From Citrobacter youngae ATCC 29220 (GTDB taxonomy: Bacteria > Pseudomonadota > Gammaproteobacteria > Enterobacterales > Enterobacteriaceae), in contig NZ_GG730301.1 of the NCBI RefSeq assembly GCF_000155975.1, forward strand, positions 64,049-128,048: a stretch of 64,000 bases of DNA, in the 5' to 3' direction. The notes below the pieces were generated by a model. It saw only the letters and a list, made by a program, of their open reading frames with translations. It ran no database searches and was not told where the DNA came from. Below, in pieces: positions 1-9,505 of the stretch. The translations under genes were made by a program, and so were the position numbers. Every line of letters starts with the position of its first letter. Positions within the stretch are counted from its first letter, which is position 1.

Positions 1-477
1 ACCCCCGCGCAGCGTGAGATCTACGACATTGTACTGGAGTCGTTAGAGACCAGCCTGCGTCTGTATCGCCCTGGCACCTCCATCCAGGAAGTCACCGGCG
101 AAGTGGTACGCATCATGATTACCGGGCTGGTGAAGCTGGGCATTTTGCACGGCGACGTTGACCAATTAATTACCGAAAATGCGCACCGCCCATTCTTTAT
201 GCATGGCCTTAGCCACTGGCTGGGGCTGGATGTGCACGACGTCGGCGTTTACGGTCAGGATCGTTCGCGTGTCCTTGAGCCGGGAATGGTGCTTACCGTA
301 GAGCCGGGGCTGTACATCGCGCCGGATGCCGATGTACCGCCTGCTTATCGCGGTATTGGCATTCGTATTGAAGATGACATCCTCATCACCGAAGACGGCA
401 ATGAAAACCTGACCGCCAGCGTGGTGAAGAAAGCCGATGATATTGAAGCCTTAATGGCCGCGGCGCGACAGCAATGA
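1..477 (+). CDS. pepP: Xaa-Pro aminopeptidase, C-terminal part (5' end outside window)
   Basis: The reading frame is open from base 1 and ends at TGA 475-477, giving the last 158 residues of a protein of about 440. Aminopeptidase P removes N-terminal residues that precede proline, using a dinuclear manganese site of the pita-bread fold in the cytoplasm. Visible family motifs are HGLSHWLGLDVHDVG (metal-binding and catalytic histidines), TVEPGLYI and GIRIEDD (the two metal-binding glutamates). The stop codon overlaps the ubiH start by four bases (ATGA), so the two are translationally coupled as in E. coli. The N-terminal domain lies outside the window. Confidence 0.95.
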   Translation, partial: TPAQREIYDIVLESLETSLRLYRPGTSIQEVTGEVVRIMITGLVKLGILHGDVDQLITENAHRPFFMHGLSHWLGLDVHDVGVYGQDRSRVLEPGMVLTVEPGLYIAPDADVPPAYRGIGIRIEDDILITEDGNENLTASVVKKADDIEALMAAARQQ

Positions 478-1652
478 GCGTGATTATCGTTGGCGGTGGT
501 ATGGTTGGCGCGACGCTGGCGCTGGCCATTTCTCAGCTCAGCCATGGGACGCTGCCGGTTCATCTGATAGAAGCGAGCGCACCAGAAACTGATCGTCATC
601 CAGGGTTTGATGCCCGGGCGATCGCGCTGGCGGCAGGAACCTGTCAACAGCTGGCGCGAATTGGCGTATGGCAGGCGATTGCCGATTGCGCCACGGCAAT
701 AAAAACGGTCCACGTCAGCGATCGCGGTCATGCCGGATTTGTAACGCTGGATGCGCAGGAATATCGCCTTCCGGCGCTGGGTCAGGTGGTGGAACTGCAT
801 GATGTTGGGCTGCGTCTGTTTGCGCTGCTGCGTAAAGCGCCGGGCGTCACGCTGCACTGTCCCGAACGCGTAGCCAGCGTGTCGCGCACGCAGGAGCGTG
901 TCGAGGTTACGCTGGAAAATGGCGAAGTTATTACCGGTCGCGTGCTGGTCGCTGCTGATGGTACGCGTTCCGCGCTGGCTACCGCCTGCGGCGTTGACTG
1001 GCAGCAGCAGCCCTATGAACAACTGGCGGTAATTGCCAACGTCACAACCTCCGTGACGCACGCCGGTCGGGCATTTGAGCGTTTCACGCAACATGGGCCG
1101 TTGGCAATGCTGCCGATGTCTGATGGTCGCTGCTCGCTGGTGTGGTGTCATCAGCTGGAGCGGCGTGATGAGATCATGGCCTGGTCCGACGAACGGTTTT
1201 GCCGTGAACTGCAAACCGCGTTTGGCTGGCGGCTGGGGCGTATTACCCATGCCGGTAAACGTAACGCTTATCCGCTTTCGTTAACCTCGGCGCAAAAAGC
1301 GATTACCCACCGTACCGTGCTGGTGGGGAACGCAGCCCAGACGCTGCATCCCATTGCCGGACAAGGTTTCAACCTTGGCCTGCGCGACGTAATGAGCCTT
1401 GCTGAGACGTTGACGCAAGCGCAAAACCGCGCGGAAGATATTGGTGATTACGTGGTGCTGGCACGCTATCAGCAGCGTCGCGAGCGCGATCGCGAAACGA
1501 CGATTGGTGTAACCAATAATCTGGTGTATCTGTTTGCCAATCGCTGGGCCCCGCTGGTTGTTGGACGAAATGTCGGGCTGATGGCGATGGAATTATTCCC
1601 CCCTGCGCGCGATGCGCTGGCGGAGCGGACCCTGGGTTGGGTTGCGCGATAA
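474..1652 (+). CDS. ubiH: 2-octaprenyl-6-methoxyphenol hydroxylase
   Basis: This FAD-dependent aromatic hydroxylase introduces a ring hydroxyl during aerobic ubiquinone synthesis and acts within the soluble Ubi complex. The 392-residue protein starts with the dinucleotide-binding motif GGGMVGATLALAIS, carries the middle DG motif (AADGTRSALA) and the second FAD motif GNAAQTLHPIAGQGFNLGLRD, in the order expected for the UbiH/UbiF/VisC family. Its ATG overlaps the pepP stop. A REP pair separates it from the paralogue ubiI, which follows on the same strand. Length and motifs are normal. Confidence 0.95.
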   Translation: MSVIIVGGGMVGATLALAISQLSHGTLPVHLIEASAPETDRHPGFDARAIALAAGTCQQLARIGVWQAIADCATAIKTVHVSDRGHAGFVTLDAQEYRLPALGQVVELHDVGLRLFALLRKAPGVTLHCPERVASVSRTQERVEVTLENGEVITGRVLVAADGTRSALATACGVDWQQQPYEQLAVIANVTTSVTHAGRAFERFTQHGPLAMLPMSDGRCSLVWCHQLERRDEIMAWSDERFCRELQTAFGWRLGRITHAGKRNAYPLSLTSAQKAITHRTVLVGNAAQTLHPIAGQGFNLGLRDVMSLAETLTQAQNRAEDIGDYVVLARYQQRRERDRETTIGVTNNLVYLFANRWAPLVVGRNVGLMAMELFPPARDALAERTLGWVAR

Positions 1653-1660
1653 ATATGGCC

Positions 1661-1741
1661 TGTAGGCCGGATAAGGCAAAGCCGCCATCCGGCAAGGGGC
1701 TCCGCAAACATGGCTGATGGCGCTGCGCTTATCAGGCCTAC
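1661..1741. repeat. REP/BIME element (two facing palindromes)
   Basis: Two REP-type units face each other: TAGGCCGGATAAGGC followed by GCCGCCATCCGGC, then CTGATGGCGCTGCGCTTATCAGGCCTA. It fills the ubiH-ubiI gap and matches the enterobacterial REP consensus. Such elements stabilise upstream mRNA and bind gyrase or IHF in related species (family knowledge). Confidence 0.85.
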
Positions 1742-1767
1742 GGATTACAGGTTTCGAGGTATAAACA

Positions 1768-2970
1768 GTGCAAAGTGTTGATGTAGCAATTGTCGGTGGC
1801 GGCATGGTGGGACTGGCGGTTGCCTGCGGTTTGCAGGGCAGCGGGTTACGCGTTGCGGTGTTAGAACAACATGCTCCGCAGCCGCTGGCAGCGGATGCAC
1901 CGCCGCAGCTTCGCGTGTCGGCCATCAATGCCGCCAGTGAAAAACTGCTCACTCGTCTGGGCGTCTGGTCAGATATCGTTGCGCGTCGCGCGTGCTGCTA
2001 CCACGGTATGGAAGTCTGGGACAAAGACAGCTTTGGGCGCATTGAATTTGATGACCAGAGTATGGGCTACAGCCATTTGGGCCACATCGTCGAGAACGCA
2101 GAGATCCATTACGCGCTGTGGCAAAAAGCGCAGCGTTCCGCGGATATTACGCTGATGGCGCCCGCTGAATTACAGCAGGTGGCCTGGGGGGAGAACGAGG
2201 CATTTCTGACCCTCAAAGATGGCTCCATGCTGACCGCGCGTCTGGTCATCGGCGCCGATGGCGCTAACTCCTGGCTGCGTAACAAAGCGGACATTCCGCT
2301 CACCTTCTGGGATTATCGCCATCATGCGCTGGTGGCGACGATTCGCACGCAGGAAGCGCACGGCGCGGTTGCGCGCCAGGCGTTTCACGGCGAGGGTATC
2401 CTGGCGTTTCTGCCGCTTAGCGATCCGCACCTGTGCTCTATCGTCTGGTCGCTCTCACCGCAGGAAGCTGAACGCATGCAGCAGGCAAGCGTTGACGAGT
2501 TTAATCAGGCGCTGAATATCGCTTTTGATAATCGTCTGGGGCTGTGCAGCGTTGAAAGCGAACGTCAGACGTTCCCGCTGACGGGACGTTATGCCCGCCA
2601 GTTCGCCGCCCATCGTCTGGCGCTGGTGGGGGATGCGGCGCATACCATCCATCCGCTGGCGGGTCAGGGGGTTAACCTTGGTTTTATGGATGCGGCGGAG
2701 CTAATTGATGAGCTTAAGCGCCTGCAACGTCAGGGCAAAGACATTGGTCAGTATCTCTATTTGCGTCGCTATGAGCGTAGCCGTAAGCACAGTGCTGCAA
2801 TGATGCTGGCGGGTATGCAGGGCTTTCGTGAACTGTTTGCCGGTGAGAATCCGGCGAAGAAACTGCTGCGTGATATTGGTCTGAAACTGGCCGATACCCT
2901 TCCTGGCGTTAAACCACAGCTCATCCGTCAGGCGATGGGACTGAACGATCTTCCCGAGTGGTTACGCTAG
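1768..2970 (+). CDS. ubiI: 2-octaprenylphenol hydroxylase (VisC)
   Basis: This FAD monooxygenase performs the C5 hydroxylation in aerobic ubiquinone synthesis. The 400-residue protein opens with VAIVGGGMVGLAVACGL, has the DG motif GADGANSWLR and the distal FAD motif LVGDAAHTIHPLAGQGVNLGFMD. It is paralogous to UbiH just upstream. The start codon is GTG at 1768, preceded by a GAGGT ribosome site at about 8 bases. Length equals that recalled for the E. coli protein. It is the last gene before the long gcv control region. Confidence 0.94.
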   Translation: MQSVDVAIVGGGMVGLAVACGLQGSGLRVAVLEQHAPQPLAADAPPQLRVSAINAASEKLLTRLGVWSDIVARRACCYHGMEVWDKDSFGRIEFDDQSMGYSHLGHIVENAEIHYALWQKAQRSADITLMAPAELQQVAWGENEAFLTLKDGSMLTARLVIGADGANSWLRNKADIPLTFWDYRHHALVATIRTQEAHGAVARQAFHGEGILAFLPLSDPHLCSIVWSLSPQEAERMQQASVDEFNQALNIAFDNRLGLCSVESERQTFPLTGRYARQFAAHRLALVGDAAHTIHPLAGQGVNLGFMDAAELIDELKRLQRQGKDIGQYLYLRRYERSRKHSAAMMLAGMQGFRELFAGENPAKKLLRDIGLKLADTLPGVKPQLIRQAMGLNDLPEWLR

Positions 2971-3422
2971 CGCCCGCCAGGGCAATCTTAAGAGTTTGAG
3001 ACCCGTCACACTTTCCTCTCCCGGCCTGCGCGCCGGGATGCTTCTCTCATTTGAAATAATCTAATTCCACGCCTTTTTTCGCATTAGTTTTTTTAATATC
3101 ACGTTTTTTTCATAACGCCATTTTTGACATTTTTTCCACATTTAATATTGATTGATACGGATAATTTCGGCGTATCTTTGTTTGTTGTTCTGATTAATTG
3201 CCGTATGTCTGGATTTTTATTCTGTCGGCGATCTGGCCATTTTTGGTCATAAGCTAATGTGATGGTTAATTCTGCCTTATGGTTTAGCGTCTGTTTCGGT
3301 GGTAAGTTCAGGTCAAAGAGAACGTTTGCGTCGTAGCCCGTGGAGCGGCTGCGGTGCTGGGTTTCGTGGCGAAAATTTCACCGCGAAAGCGTTGGTAGCC
3401 CCGCTTATTCAACGAGGAAAAG
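2971..3422 (+). promoter_or_regulatory. gcvTHP control region
   Basis: This 452-bp gap has no gene. It starts with a GC hairpin at 3020-3037 (CCCGGC, six-base loop, GCCGGG), a plausible but weak end of the ubi transcript because no long T run follows. From 3061 to 3200 the DNA is very AT-rich with T tracts and a CTAAT motif at 3061, as expected for the Lrp and GcvA sites known upstream of E. coli gcvT. A PurR-type operator lies near 3316-3331. The gcvT ribosome site is GAGGAAA just before 3423. Exact promoter hexamers could not be fixed by eye. Confidence 0.7.
3316..3331 (-). promoter_or_regulatory. PurR-type operator of gcvT
   Basis: Read on the minus strand the site is ACGCAAACGTTCTCTT, differing from the PurR consensus ACGCAAACGTTTTCNT at one position. 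PurR is known to repress E. coli gcvTHP from a site at the transcription start, so this probably marks the start region about 100 bases before gcvT. Confidence 0.8.
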
Positions 3423-4517
3423 ATGGCTCAACAGACTCCTTTGTACGAACAACACACGCTTTGTGGCGCGCGCATGGTAGATTTCCATGGCTGGATGATG
3501 CCACTGCATTACGGTTCTCAGCTCGATGAACACCATGCTGTTCGCACCGATGCCGGTATGTTTGATGTGTCGCATATGACCATCGTCGACCTGCGCGGCA
3601 GCCGCACCCGGGAGTTCTTGCGTTATCTGCTGGCAAACGACGTCGCGAAGCTAACGAAGACGGGTAAAGCCCTCTACTCCGGGATGCTTAACGCATCGGG
3701 CGGCGTGATAGATGACCTGATTGTCTATTACTTCACTGAAGATTTCTTCCGCCTCGTTGTAAACTCCGCCACCCGCGAAAAAGACCTCTCCTGGATTACC
3801 CAACACGCTGAACCTTACGCCATCGACATCACCGTTCGTGACGATCTGTCGCTGATTGCGGTGCAGGGGCCAAACGCCCAGGCAAAAGCCGCCACGCTGT
3901 TTACTGACGAGCAGCGCCACGCGACGGAAGGCATGAAGCCGTTCTTCGGCGTGCAGGCAGGCGATCTGTTTATCGCGACTACCGGTTATACAGGTGAAGC
4001 GGGTTATGAAATTGCTATGCCGAATGAAAAGGCGGCAGCTTTCTGGCGTGCGCTGGTACAAGCCGGTGTTAAACCTTGCGGCCTGGGCGCACGCGACACG
4101 CTGCGTCTGGAAGCCGGTATGAACCTGTACGGTCAGGAGATGGACGAAGGCATTTCTCCGCTGGAGGCCAACATGGGTTGGACCATCGCGTGGGAACCTG
4201 CCGACCGCGACTTTATTGGTCGTGAAGCGCTGGAAATGCAGCGTGAAAAAGGCCACGAACAGCTGGTCGGACTGGTGATGACCGAGAAGGGCGTGCTGCG
4301 TAATGAACTGCCAGTCCGTTTCACTGACACTTCCGGTAACCAACATGAAGGCATTATCACCAGCGGAACATTCTCCCCAACCCTGGGCTACAGCATCGCG
4401 CTGGCGCGTGTCCCTGCGGGTATCGGTGAGACTGCGATCGTGCAGATCCGTAACCGCGAAATGCCGGTAAAAGTCACTAAACCTGTTTTTGTGCGTAACG
4501 GCAAAGCCGTCGCGTGA
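3423..4517 (+). CDS. gcvT: Glycine cleavage system T protein (aminomethyltransferase)
   Basis: The T protein transfers the methylene group from the aminomethyl-lipoyl arm of GcvH to tetrahydrofolate, releasing ammonia. The 364-residue product begins [31 protein letters not shown] and has the folate-binding core ([30 protein letters not shown]) of the GcvT/YgfZ fold. It follows a strong GAGGAAA ribosome site and is first in gcvTHP, with gcvH 24 bases downstream. Another member of the same fold, ygfZ, lies at 19.4 kb in this window. Confidence 0.97.
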   Translation: MAQQTPLYEQHTLCGARMVDFHGWMMPLHYGSQLDEHHAVRTDAGMFDVSHMTIVDLRGSRTREFLRYLLANDVAKLTKTGKALYSGMLNASGGVIDDLIVYYFTEDFFRLVVNSATREKDLSWITQHAEPYAIDITVRDDLSLIAVQGPNAQAKAATLFTDEQRHATEGMKPFFGVQAGDLFIATTGYTGEAGYEIAMPNEKAAAFWRALVQAGVKPCGLGARDTLRLEAGMNLYGQEMDEGISPLEANMGWTIAWEPADRDFIGREALEMQREKGHEQLVGLVMTEKGVLRNELPVRFTDTSGNQHEGIITSGTFSPTLGYSIALARVPAGIGETAIVQIRNREMPVKVTKPVFVRNGKAVA

Positions 4518-4541
4518 TTTATCCTTTTTGGAGATTGATTG

Positions 4542-4931
4542 ATGAGCAACGTACCTGCAGAACTGAAATACAGCAAAGAACACGAATGGCTGCGCAAAGA
4601 AGCTGACGGCTCTTACACCGTTGGTATCACCGAACACGCTCAGGAGCTGTTAGGTGACATGGTTTTCGTAGACCTGCCAGAAGTCGGCGCGACCGTCAGC
4701 GCGGGCGATGACTGCGCCGTTGCGGAATCCGTAAAAGCGGCTTCTGATATTTATGCGCCGGTAAGCGGTGAGATTGTTGCGGTTAACGACGCGCTCAGCG
4801 ACTCCCCGGAACTGGTCAACAGCGAGCCGTATGCGGGTGGCTGGATCTTCAAAATCAAAGCCAGCGATGAAAGCGAAATCGAATCGCTGCTGGATGCCAC
4901 TGCGTATGAGGCATTGTTAGAAGACGAATAA
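4542..4931 (+). CDS. gcvH: Glycine cleavage system H protein (lipoyl carrier)
   Basis: This small lipoylated carrier shuttles the aminomethyl intermediate between the P, T and L proteins. The lipoyl lysine is in [12 protein letters not shown], at residue 65 counting the initiator. The start was placed at ATG 4542 ([16 protein letters not shown], 129 residues), not at an in-frame TTG one codon upstream, because the TTGGAG ribosome site fits this ATG and the protein then matches the usual length. A REP unit separates it from gcvP. Confidence 0.96.
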   Translation: MSNVPAELKYSKEHEWLRKEADGSYTVGITEHAQELLGDMVFVDLPEVGATVSAGDDCAVAESVKAASDIYAPVSGEIVAVNDALSDSPELVNSEPYAGGWIFKIKASDESEIESLLDATAYEALLEDE

Positions 4932-4936
4932 TGTTG

Positions 4937-4968
4937 TGCCGGATGGCGCTAATGCTTATCCGGCCTAC
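4937..4968. repeat. REP unit
   Basis: A single REP palindrome, GCCGGATGGCGC then GCTTATCCGGCCTAC, inside the gcvH-gcvP gap. It lies within the operon, where it may stabilise the upstream gcvTH message (inference). Confidence 0.8.
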
Positions 4969-5049
4969 TCACTGCAACGCGAATTATTTTGCGTATTCAG
5001 GTAAGTAGAGACACCTACGATTCACTGCACGTTTCAGGAACCATCGCCC

Positions 5050-7923
5050 ATGACACAGACGTTAAGCCAGCTTGAAAACAGCGGCGCTTTCATTGAACGC
5101 CACATCGGACCGGACGCCGCGCAGCAGCAAGAGATGCTGAATGCGGTTGGCGCCGAGTCGTTAAACGCGCTGATCGGCCAGATTGTGCCGAAAGACATTC
5201 AGCTCGCAACCCCGCCGCAGGTTGGCGAGGCAGCGACCGAATACGCTGCGCTGGCTGAATTAAAAGCCATCGCCGGGCGTAACAAGCGCTTCACGTCCTA
5301 CATTGGCATGGGCTACACCGCCGTGCAGTTGCCGCCGGTTATTCTGCGTAACATGCTGGAAAATCCGGGCTGGTACACCGCGTATACCCCTTATCAACCT
5401 GAAGTTTCCCAGGGGCGTCTGGAAGCGCTGCTCAACTTCCAACAGGTTACACTGGATCTGACCGGTCTGGACATGGCCTCCGCCTCTCTGCTGGATGAAG
5501 CCACCGCGGCGGCTGAAGCGATGGCGATGGCCAAACGCGTCAGCAAACTGAAAAACGCCAACCGTTTCTTTGTGGCGGCTGATGTTCATCCGCAGACGCT
5601 GGACGTCGTGCGTACTCGCGCCGAAACCTTTGGTTTTGACGTCATTGTAGATGACGCGGCGAAAGCGCTGGATCACCAGGATGTGTTCGGCGTGCTGTTG
5701 CAGCAGGTTGGCACCACCGGCGAAGTGCACGACTACAGCGCACTGATTGCTGAGCTGAAATCCCGTAAAGTTGTGGTCAGCGTCGCTGCCGACTTTATGG
5801 CGCTGGTACTGCTGACCGCACCGGGCAAACAGGGCGCGGATATCGTGTTCGGCTCGGCGCAACGCTTCGGCGTACCGATGGGCTATGGCGGCCCGCACGC
5901 GGCATTCTTTGCCGCCAAAGACGAATTCAAACGCTCCATGCCAGGCCGTATTATCGGCGTATCAAAAGATGCCGCGGGCAATACCGCACTGCGCATGGCG
6001 ATGCAGACTCGCGAGCAGCATATCCGTCGTGAGAAAGCAAACTCCAACATTTGTACCTCGCAGGTGCTGCTGGCCAACATCGCCAGCCTGTATGCCGTTT
6101 ATCATGGTCCGGTAGGCCTGAAGCGCATCGCTAATCGTATCCACCGCCTGACCGATATTCTGGCGGCAGGTCTGCAACAGAAAGGCTTAAAGCTGCGTCA
6201 TGCGCACTACTTCGACACGCTGTGTGTTGAAGTGGCCGATAAAGCGGCGGTACTGGCGCGTGCTGAAGCGGCAGAGATCAACCTGCGTAGCGACATTCAT
6301 AACGCGGTAGGGATTACGCTCGATGAAACCACCACCCGTGAAAACGTGGTGCAGCTGTTCAATGTTCTGCTGGGCGACAGCCATGGCCTGAGCATCGACA
6401 CGCTGGATAAAGACGTGGCGCTCGACAGCCGTTCTATTCAGGAAAGCATGCTGCGTGACGACGCGATTCTCAGCCATCCGGTGTTTAATCGCTATCACAG
6501 CGAAACCGAGATGATGCGCTATATGCACTCGCTGGAGCGTAAAGATCTGGCGCTGAACCAGGCGATGATCCCGCTGGGTTCCTGCACCATGAAGCTGAAC
6601 GCCGCCGCCGAGATGATCCCTATCACCTGGCCTGAATTCGCTGAACTGCACCCGTTCTGCCCGCCAGAGCAGGCTGAAGGTTATCAGCAGATGATCGGCC
6701 AGCTTTCCGAGTGGCTGGTCAAGCTGACCGGTTATGACGCCGTCTGTATGCAGCCGAACTCCGGCGCACAGGGCGAATATGCTGGCCTGCTGGCGATTCG
6801 TCACTATCACGAAAGCCGTAATGACGGTCATCGCGACATCTGTCTGATCCCGGCTTCCGCCCACGGCACCAACCCGGCCTCCGCGCAAATGGCGGGGATG
6901 CAGGTGGTGGTTGTCGCCTGTGATAAAAACGGCAACATCGACCTTGGCGATCTGCGTGAAAAAGCGGCACAGGCGGGTGAAAATCTCTCCTGCATCATGG
7001 TGACTTATCCGTCCACCCATGGCGTGTACGAAGAAACGATCCGTGAAGTGTGCGAAATCGTCCACCAGTTTGGTGGTCAGGTTTACCTTGACGGCGCGAA
7101 CATGAACGCCCAGGTCGGTATCACCTCGCCGGGCTTTATCGGCGCGGACGTCTCGCACCTTAACCTGCATAAAACCTTCTGCATTCCGCACGGCGGAGGC
7201 GGCCCCGGTATGGGACCGATCGGCGTGAAATCACACCTGGCGCCGTTTGTGCCGGGCCACAGCGTGGTACAGATTGAAGGGATGTTGACCCGCCAGGGCG
7301 CGGTGTCTGCCGCACCGTTTGGTAGCGCATCCATTTTGCCAATCAGCTGGATGTACATCCGTATGATGGGCGCGGAAGGTCTGAAGCAGGCCAGCCAGGT
7401 CGCTATCCTTAACGCTAACTACATTGCCAGCCGTCTGAAAGATGTCTATCCGGTGCTGTATACCGGTCGCGATGGTCGCGTGGCGCACGAGTGTATTCTC
7501 GACATTCGCCCGCTAAAAGAAGAGACCGGCATCAGCGAACTGGATATCGCCAAGCGTCTGATCGACTACGGATTCCATGCGCCGACCATGTCGTTCCCGG
7601 TAGCGGGTACGCTGATGGTCGAACCGACCGAATCTGAAAGCAAAGTGGAGCTGGATCGCTTTATCAACGCGATGCTGGCCATTCGCGCCGAGATCGATCG
7701 CGTGAAAGCCGGTGAGTGGTCGCTGGAAGATAACCCGCTGGTAAACTCTCCGCACACCCAGAATGAGCTGGTGAGCGAGTGGAATCACGGTTATAGCCGC
7801 GAAGTCGCCGTCTTCCCGGCGGGCGTGGCGAATAAATACTGGCCGACCGTGAAACGCCTTGATGACGTTTACGGTGACCGTAACCTGTTCTGCTCCTGCG
7901 TGCCGATGAGCGAATATCAGTAA
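5050..7923 (+). CDS. gcvP: Glycine dehydrogenase (decarboxylating), P protein
   Basis: The PLP-dependent P protein decarboxylates glycine and loads the aminomethyl group on GcvH. The 957-residue single-chain form has the two tandem halves typical of enterobacteria; the N-terminal half begins near FIERHIGPD. The PLP lysine lies in [21 protein letters not shown] (about residue 708) in the C-terminal half, followed by the glycine-rich loop. It is the last gene of gcvTHP and is followed by a strong terminator. Confidence 0.97.
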   Translation: MTQTLSQLENSGAFIERHIGPDAAQQQEMLNAVGAESLNALIGQIVPKDIQLATPPQVGEAATEYAALAELKAIAGRNKRFTSYIGMGYTAVQLPPVILRNMLENPGWYTAYTPYQPEVSQGRLEALLNFQQVTLDLTGLDMASASLLDEATAAAEAMAMAKRVSKLKNANRFFVAADVHPQTLDVVRTRAETFGFDVIVDDAAKALDHQDVFGVLLQQVGTTGEVHDYSALIAELKSRKVVVSVAADFMALVLLTAPGKQGADIVFGSAQRFGVPMGYGGPHAAFFAAKDEFKRSMPGRIIGVSKDAAGNTALRMAMQTREQHIRREKANSNICTSQVLLANIASLYAVYHGPVGLKRIANRIHRLTDILAAGLQQKGLKLRHAHYFDTLCVEVADKAAVLARAEAAEINLRSDIHNAVGITLDETTTRENVVQLFNVLLGDSHGLSIDTLDKDVALDSRSIQESMLRDDAILSHPVFNRYHSETEMMRYMHSLERKDLALNQAMIPLGSCTMKLNAAAEMIPITWPEFAELHPFCPPEQAEGYQQMIGQLSEWLVKLTGYDAVCMQPNSGAQGEYAGLLAIRHYHESRNDGHRDICLIPASAHGTNPASAQMAGMQVVVVACDKNGNIDLGDLREKAAQAGENLSCIMVTYPSTHGVYEETIREVCEIVHQFGGQVYLDGANMNAQVGITSPGFIGADVSHLNLHKTFCIPHGGGGPGMGPIGVKSHLAPFVPGHSVVQIEGMLTRQGAVSAAPFGSASILPISWMYIRMMGAEGLKQASQVAILNANYIASRLKDVYPVLYTGRDGRVAHECILDIRPLKEETGISELDIAKRLIDYGFHAPTMSFPVAGTLMVEPTESESKVELDRFINAMLAIRAEIDRVKAGEWSLEDNPLVNSPHTQNELVSEWNHGYSREVAVFPAGVANKYWPTVKRLDDVYGDRNLFCSCVPMSEYQ

Positions 7924-7951
7924 CTTTTCCGCGTAGTTAAGCCGTTTCCAG

Positions 7952-7985
7952 GCCGGGTCAGGCGAAGCCGCCTCCCGGCTTTTTC
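7952..7985 (+). terminator. Rho-independent terminator of gcvTHP
   Basis: GCCGGG and AGGCG pair with CGCCT and CCCGGC around an AAGC loop, followed by TTTTT. It is 28 bases after the gcvP stop. Confidence 0.88.
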
Positions 7986-8012
7986 ATATCTGGAGATATC
8001 CATGGGAATAGC

Positions 8013-8046
8013 ACAGCCGGAACACGCTGTTTCCGGCTGTTTGTTT
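8013..8046 (+). terminator. Second hairpin downstream of gcvP
   Basis: A perfect 10-bp stem ACAGCCGGAA / TTCCGGCTGT with an 8-base loop, followed by TTGTTT. It lies between the convergent gcvP and the GldA-like gene and may be a back-up terminator for the plus-strand transcript. The short T stretch makes this moderate evidence. Confidence 0.55.
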
Positions 8047-8078
8047 CGATCGCTATCGTGAAAAAGGATAATCACCGG

Positions 8079-9185
8079 TCACGACTGGCGTAGCGCTTTC
8101 AGATGGCGTCCTTGCGCATCGGCCGCACGCATTGCCGCCAGGACGTTGGTCGGCGTCACCTCGTAGGGCTCGTTATGCATTGTCTCTCCAGGCAAACAGG
8201 CCGCTTCCGCCGCTTTGAATAGCATTTCGTCGCTGACATCCGGTAAACCAATATCTTCGAGCGTGGTCGGAAGCCCCAGATCGAGACAGAAATGGTATAC
8301 CGTGGTTATAAGCTCTGGATCGCGATCCGTCAGCATCAACATGGCAAGCGTACCAAATGCGACTTTTTCGCCATGCCAGTAGCGATGCGTCTGCGGTAAT
8401 ACGGTCAGCCCGTTGTGAATAGCATGCGCAGCCGCCAGGCCTCCGCTTTCGAAACCAAGGCCGGAAAGTAACGTATTGGCCTCGATAACATGCTCCAGTG
8501 CGGGGGTGACTTTTTGCTGCTCACAGGCATTTTTGGCCTGTATGCCATACTTCAGTAGCGTATCAAAACACAGGCGGGCCAGGCTGAATGCGGTCATGGG
8601 GCCCTGACGTCCGGTCATATTCCCCGCAAGTTTAATCCGGCAATCTTCCGCTTCAAACCAGGTTGCCAGCGCATCACCAATCCCGGATAACAGAAAACGT
8701 ACCGGAGCCTGTGCAATAACAGCCGTATCGACCAACACCACATCTGGATTACGCGGGATCATCAGATAACGCTTAAATTGCCCTTCTGGTGTGTAAATAA
8801 CCACTAATGAACTGCACGGAGCATCGGTAGAGGCCAGGGTGGGAACAATAACAATAGGTCGTTTTAATGCAGCGCCAGTCGCCTTCGCGGTATCCAGCGT
8901 TTTTCCTCCGCCAATCCCGACAATAATTTCGGCCTCACAATTTTCTGCAAGCTGAGAGACTCGACTTATTTCTTCGTCTGAACATTCACTATTAAAAATC
9001 TCAACGTGGTAATGAAGTTTTCCCGCCAGCGCATTATTAATTTGGTCTCCCATTTTCTGGTTAACGATAGGATCCTGCAGTATCAATGCGTTACTACCTA
9101 ATCTGAGAATTTCGTCTGCCAAAGAGTGTTCTATCGCACCTGCGCCTTGTACATAGCGTGCGGGGAAAATAGCGGTTGTAATCAT
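8079..9185 (-). CDS. GldA-like iron-containing alcohol dehydrogenase
   Basis: This 368-residue protein is a close relative of glycerol dehydrogenase GldA (group III metal-dependent alcohol dehydrogenases), which interconvert hydroxyl and carbonyl groups with NAD. Seen motifs are the nucleotide loop GIGGGKTLDTAKA, APCSSLVVIYT, and three metal ligands in GIGDALATWFEA (Asp), LAAAHAIHNGL (His) and YWHGEKVAFG (His). It diverges from the aldolase-dehydratase-PdxA-like-permease genes across a 320-bp region with duplicated palindromic operators, so it probably acts on a carbonyl or polyol intermediate of that pathway. The substrate cannot be read from the sequence, and it is probably not the housekeeping gldA. 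Confidence 0.85.
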   Translation of the reverse strand: MITTAIFPARYVQGAGAIEHSLADEILRLGSNALILQDPIVNQKMGDQINNALAGKLHYHVEIFNSECSDEEISRVSQLAENCEAEIIVGIGGGKTLDTAKATGAALKRPIVIVPTLASTDAPCSSLVVIYTPEGQFKRYLMIPRNPDVVLVDTAVIAQAPVRFLLSGIGDALATWFEAEDCRIKLAGNMTGRQGPMTAFSLARLCFDTLLKYGIQAKNACEQQKVTPALEHVIEANTLLSGLGFESGGLAAAHAIHNGLTVLPQTHRYWHGEKVAFGTLAMLMLTDRDPELITTVYHFCLDLGLPTTLEDIGLPDVSDEMLFKAAEAACLPGETMHNEPYEVTPTNVLAAMRAADAQGRHLKALRQS

Positions 9186-9207
9186 AAACTTTCCTTATTA
9201 AACGTTT

Positions 9208-9223
9208 GTTCCGTATATGGAAC
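9208..9223. promoter_or_regulatory. Palindromic operator, copy 1 (probable IclR-family site)
   Basis: GTTCCGTATATGGAAC is a near-perfect palindrome 22 bases before the GldA-like start. It differs by one base from copy 2. The likely binder is the IclR-type regulator encoded at 15025-15780; this is inferred from genomic context and the duplicated site. Confidence 0.65.
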
Positions 9224-9476
9224 TTTAGTTCAGGTTTGTATCTATATTTATCTTATATCGTGATGCCGTCAACCGTTGAATTAATCAGAATGTAATATTT
9301 ATTTAGCGAGTCGCAGCGTGAACTTATTTCCACAACAATTGTTATGAAGATGTAAGTATTAACATTTTATAAATAAGGTGTGGAAGATCACATAAACACG
9401 CACTGTTTTCTGGCAATCGAAAATAGCGGTTGATTCTGTATCTGAATGGGAGAATAATTCTCTGGGTAGAACATTG

Positions 9477-9492
9477 GTTCTGTATATGGAAC
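9477..9492. promoter_or_regulatory. Palindromic operator, copy 2 (probable IclR-family site)
   Basis: GTTCTGTATATGGAAC ends 13 bases before the aldolase ATG at 9506, just ahead of its AAGG ribosome site. Binding here would block transcription close to the gene start. It matches copy 1 at 15 of 16 bases. Confidence 0.65.
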
Positions 9493-9505
9493 AAGGCGTG
9501 ATAAA

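Larger units (their letters stand above)
9186..9505. promoter_or_regulatory. Divergent promoter region of the sugar-acid-like cluster
   Basis: This 320-bp AT-rich gap lies between the divergent GldA-like and aldolase genes. It contains two almost identical 16-bp palindromes, one close to each start codon (listed separately). No other coding sequence is supported. Promoter hexamers were not assigned with confidence. Confidence 0.7.

Noticed and set aside
3299..3529. A 76-codon open frame across the gcvT start.
   Set aside because: It covers the PurR operator and the gcvT ribosome site and runs in another frame of gcvT with no protein-like composition.
9376..9393. Possible CRP site (TGTGGAAGATCACA) in the divergent promoter region.
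   Set aside because: The two half-sites are only four bases apart instead of six, so the symmetry is wrong for CRP.
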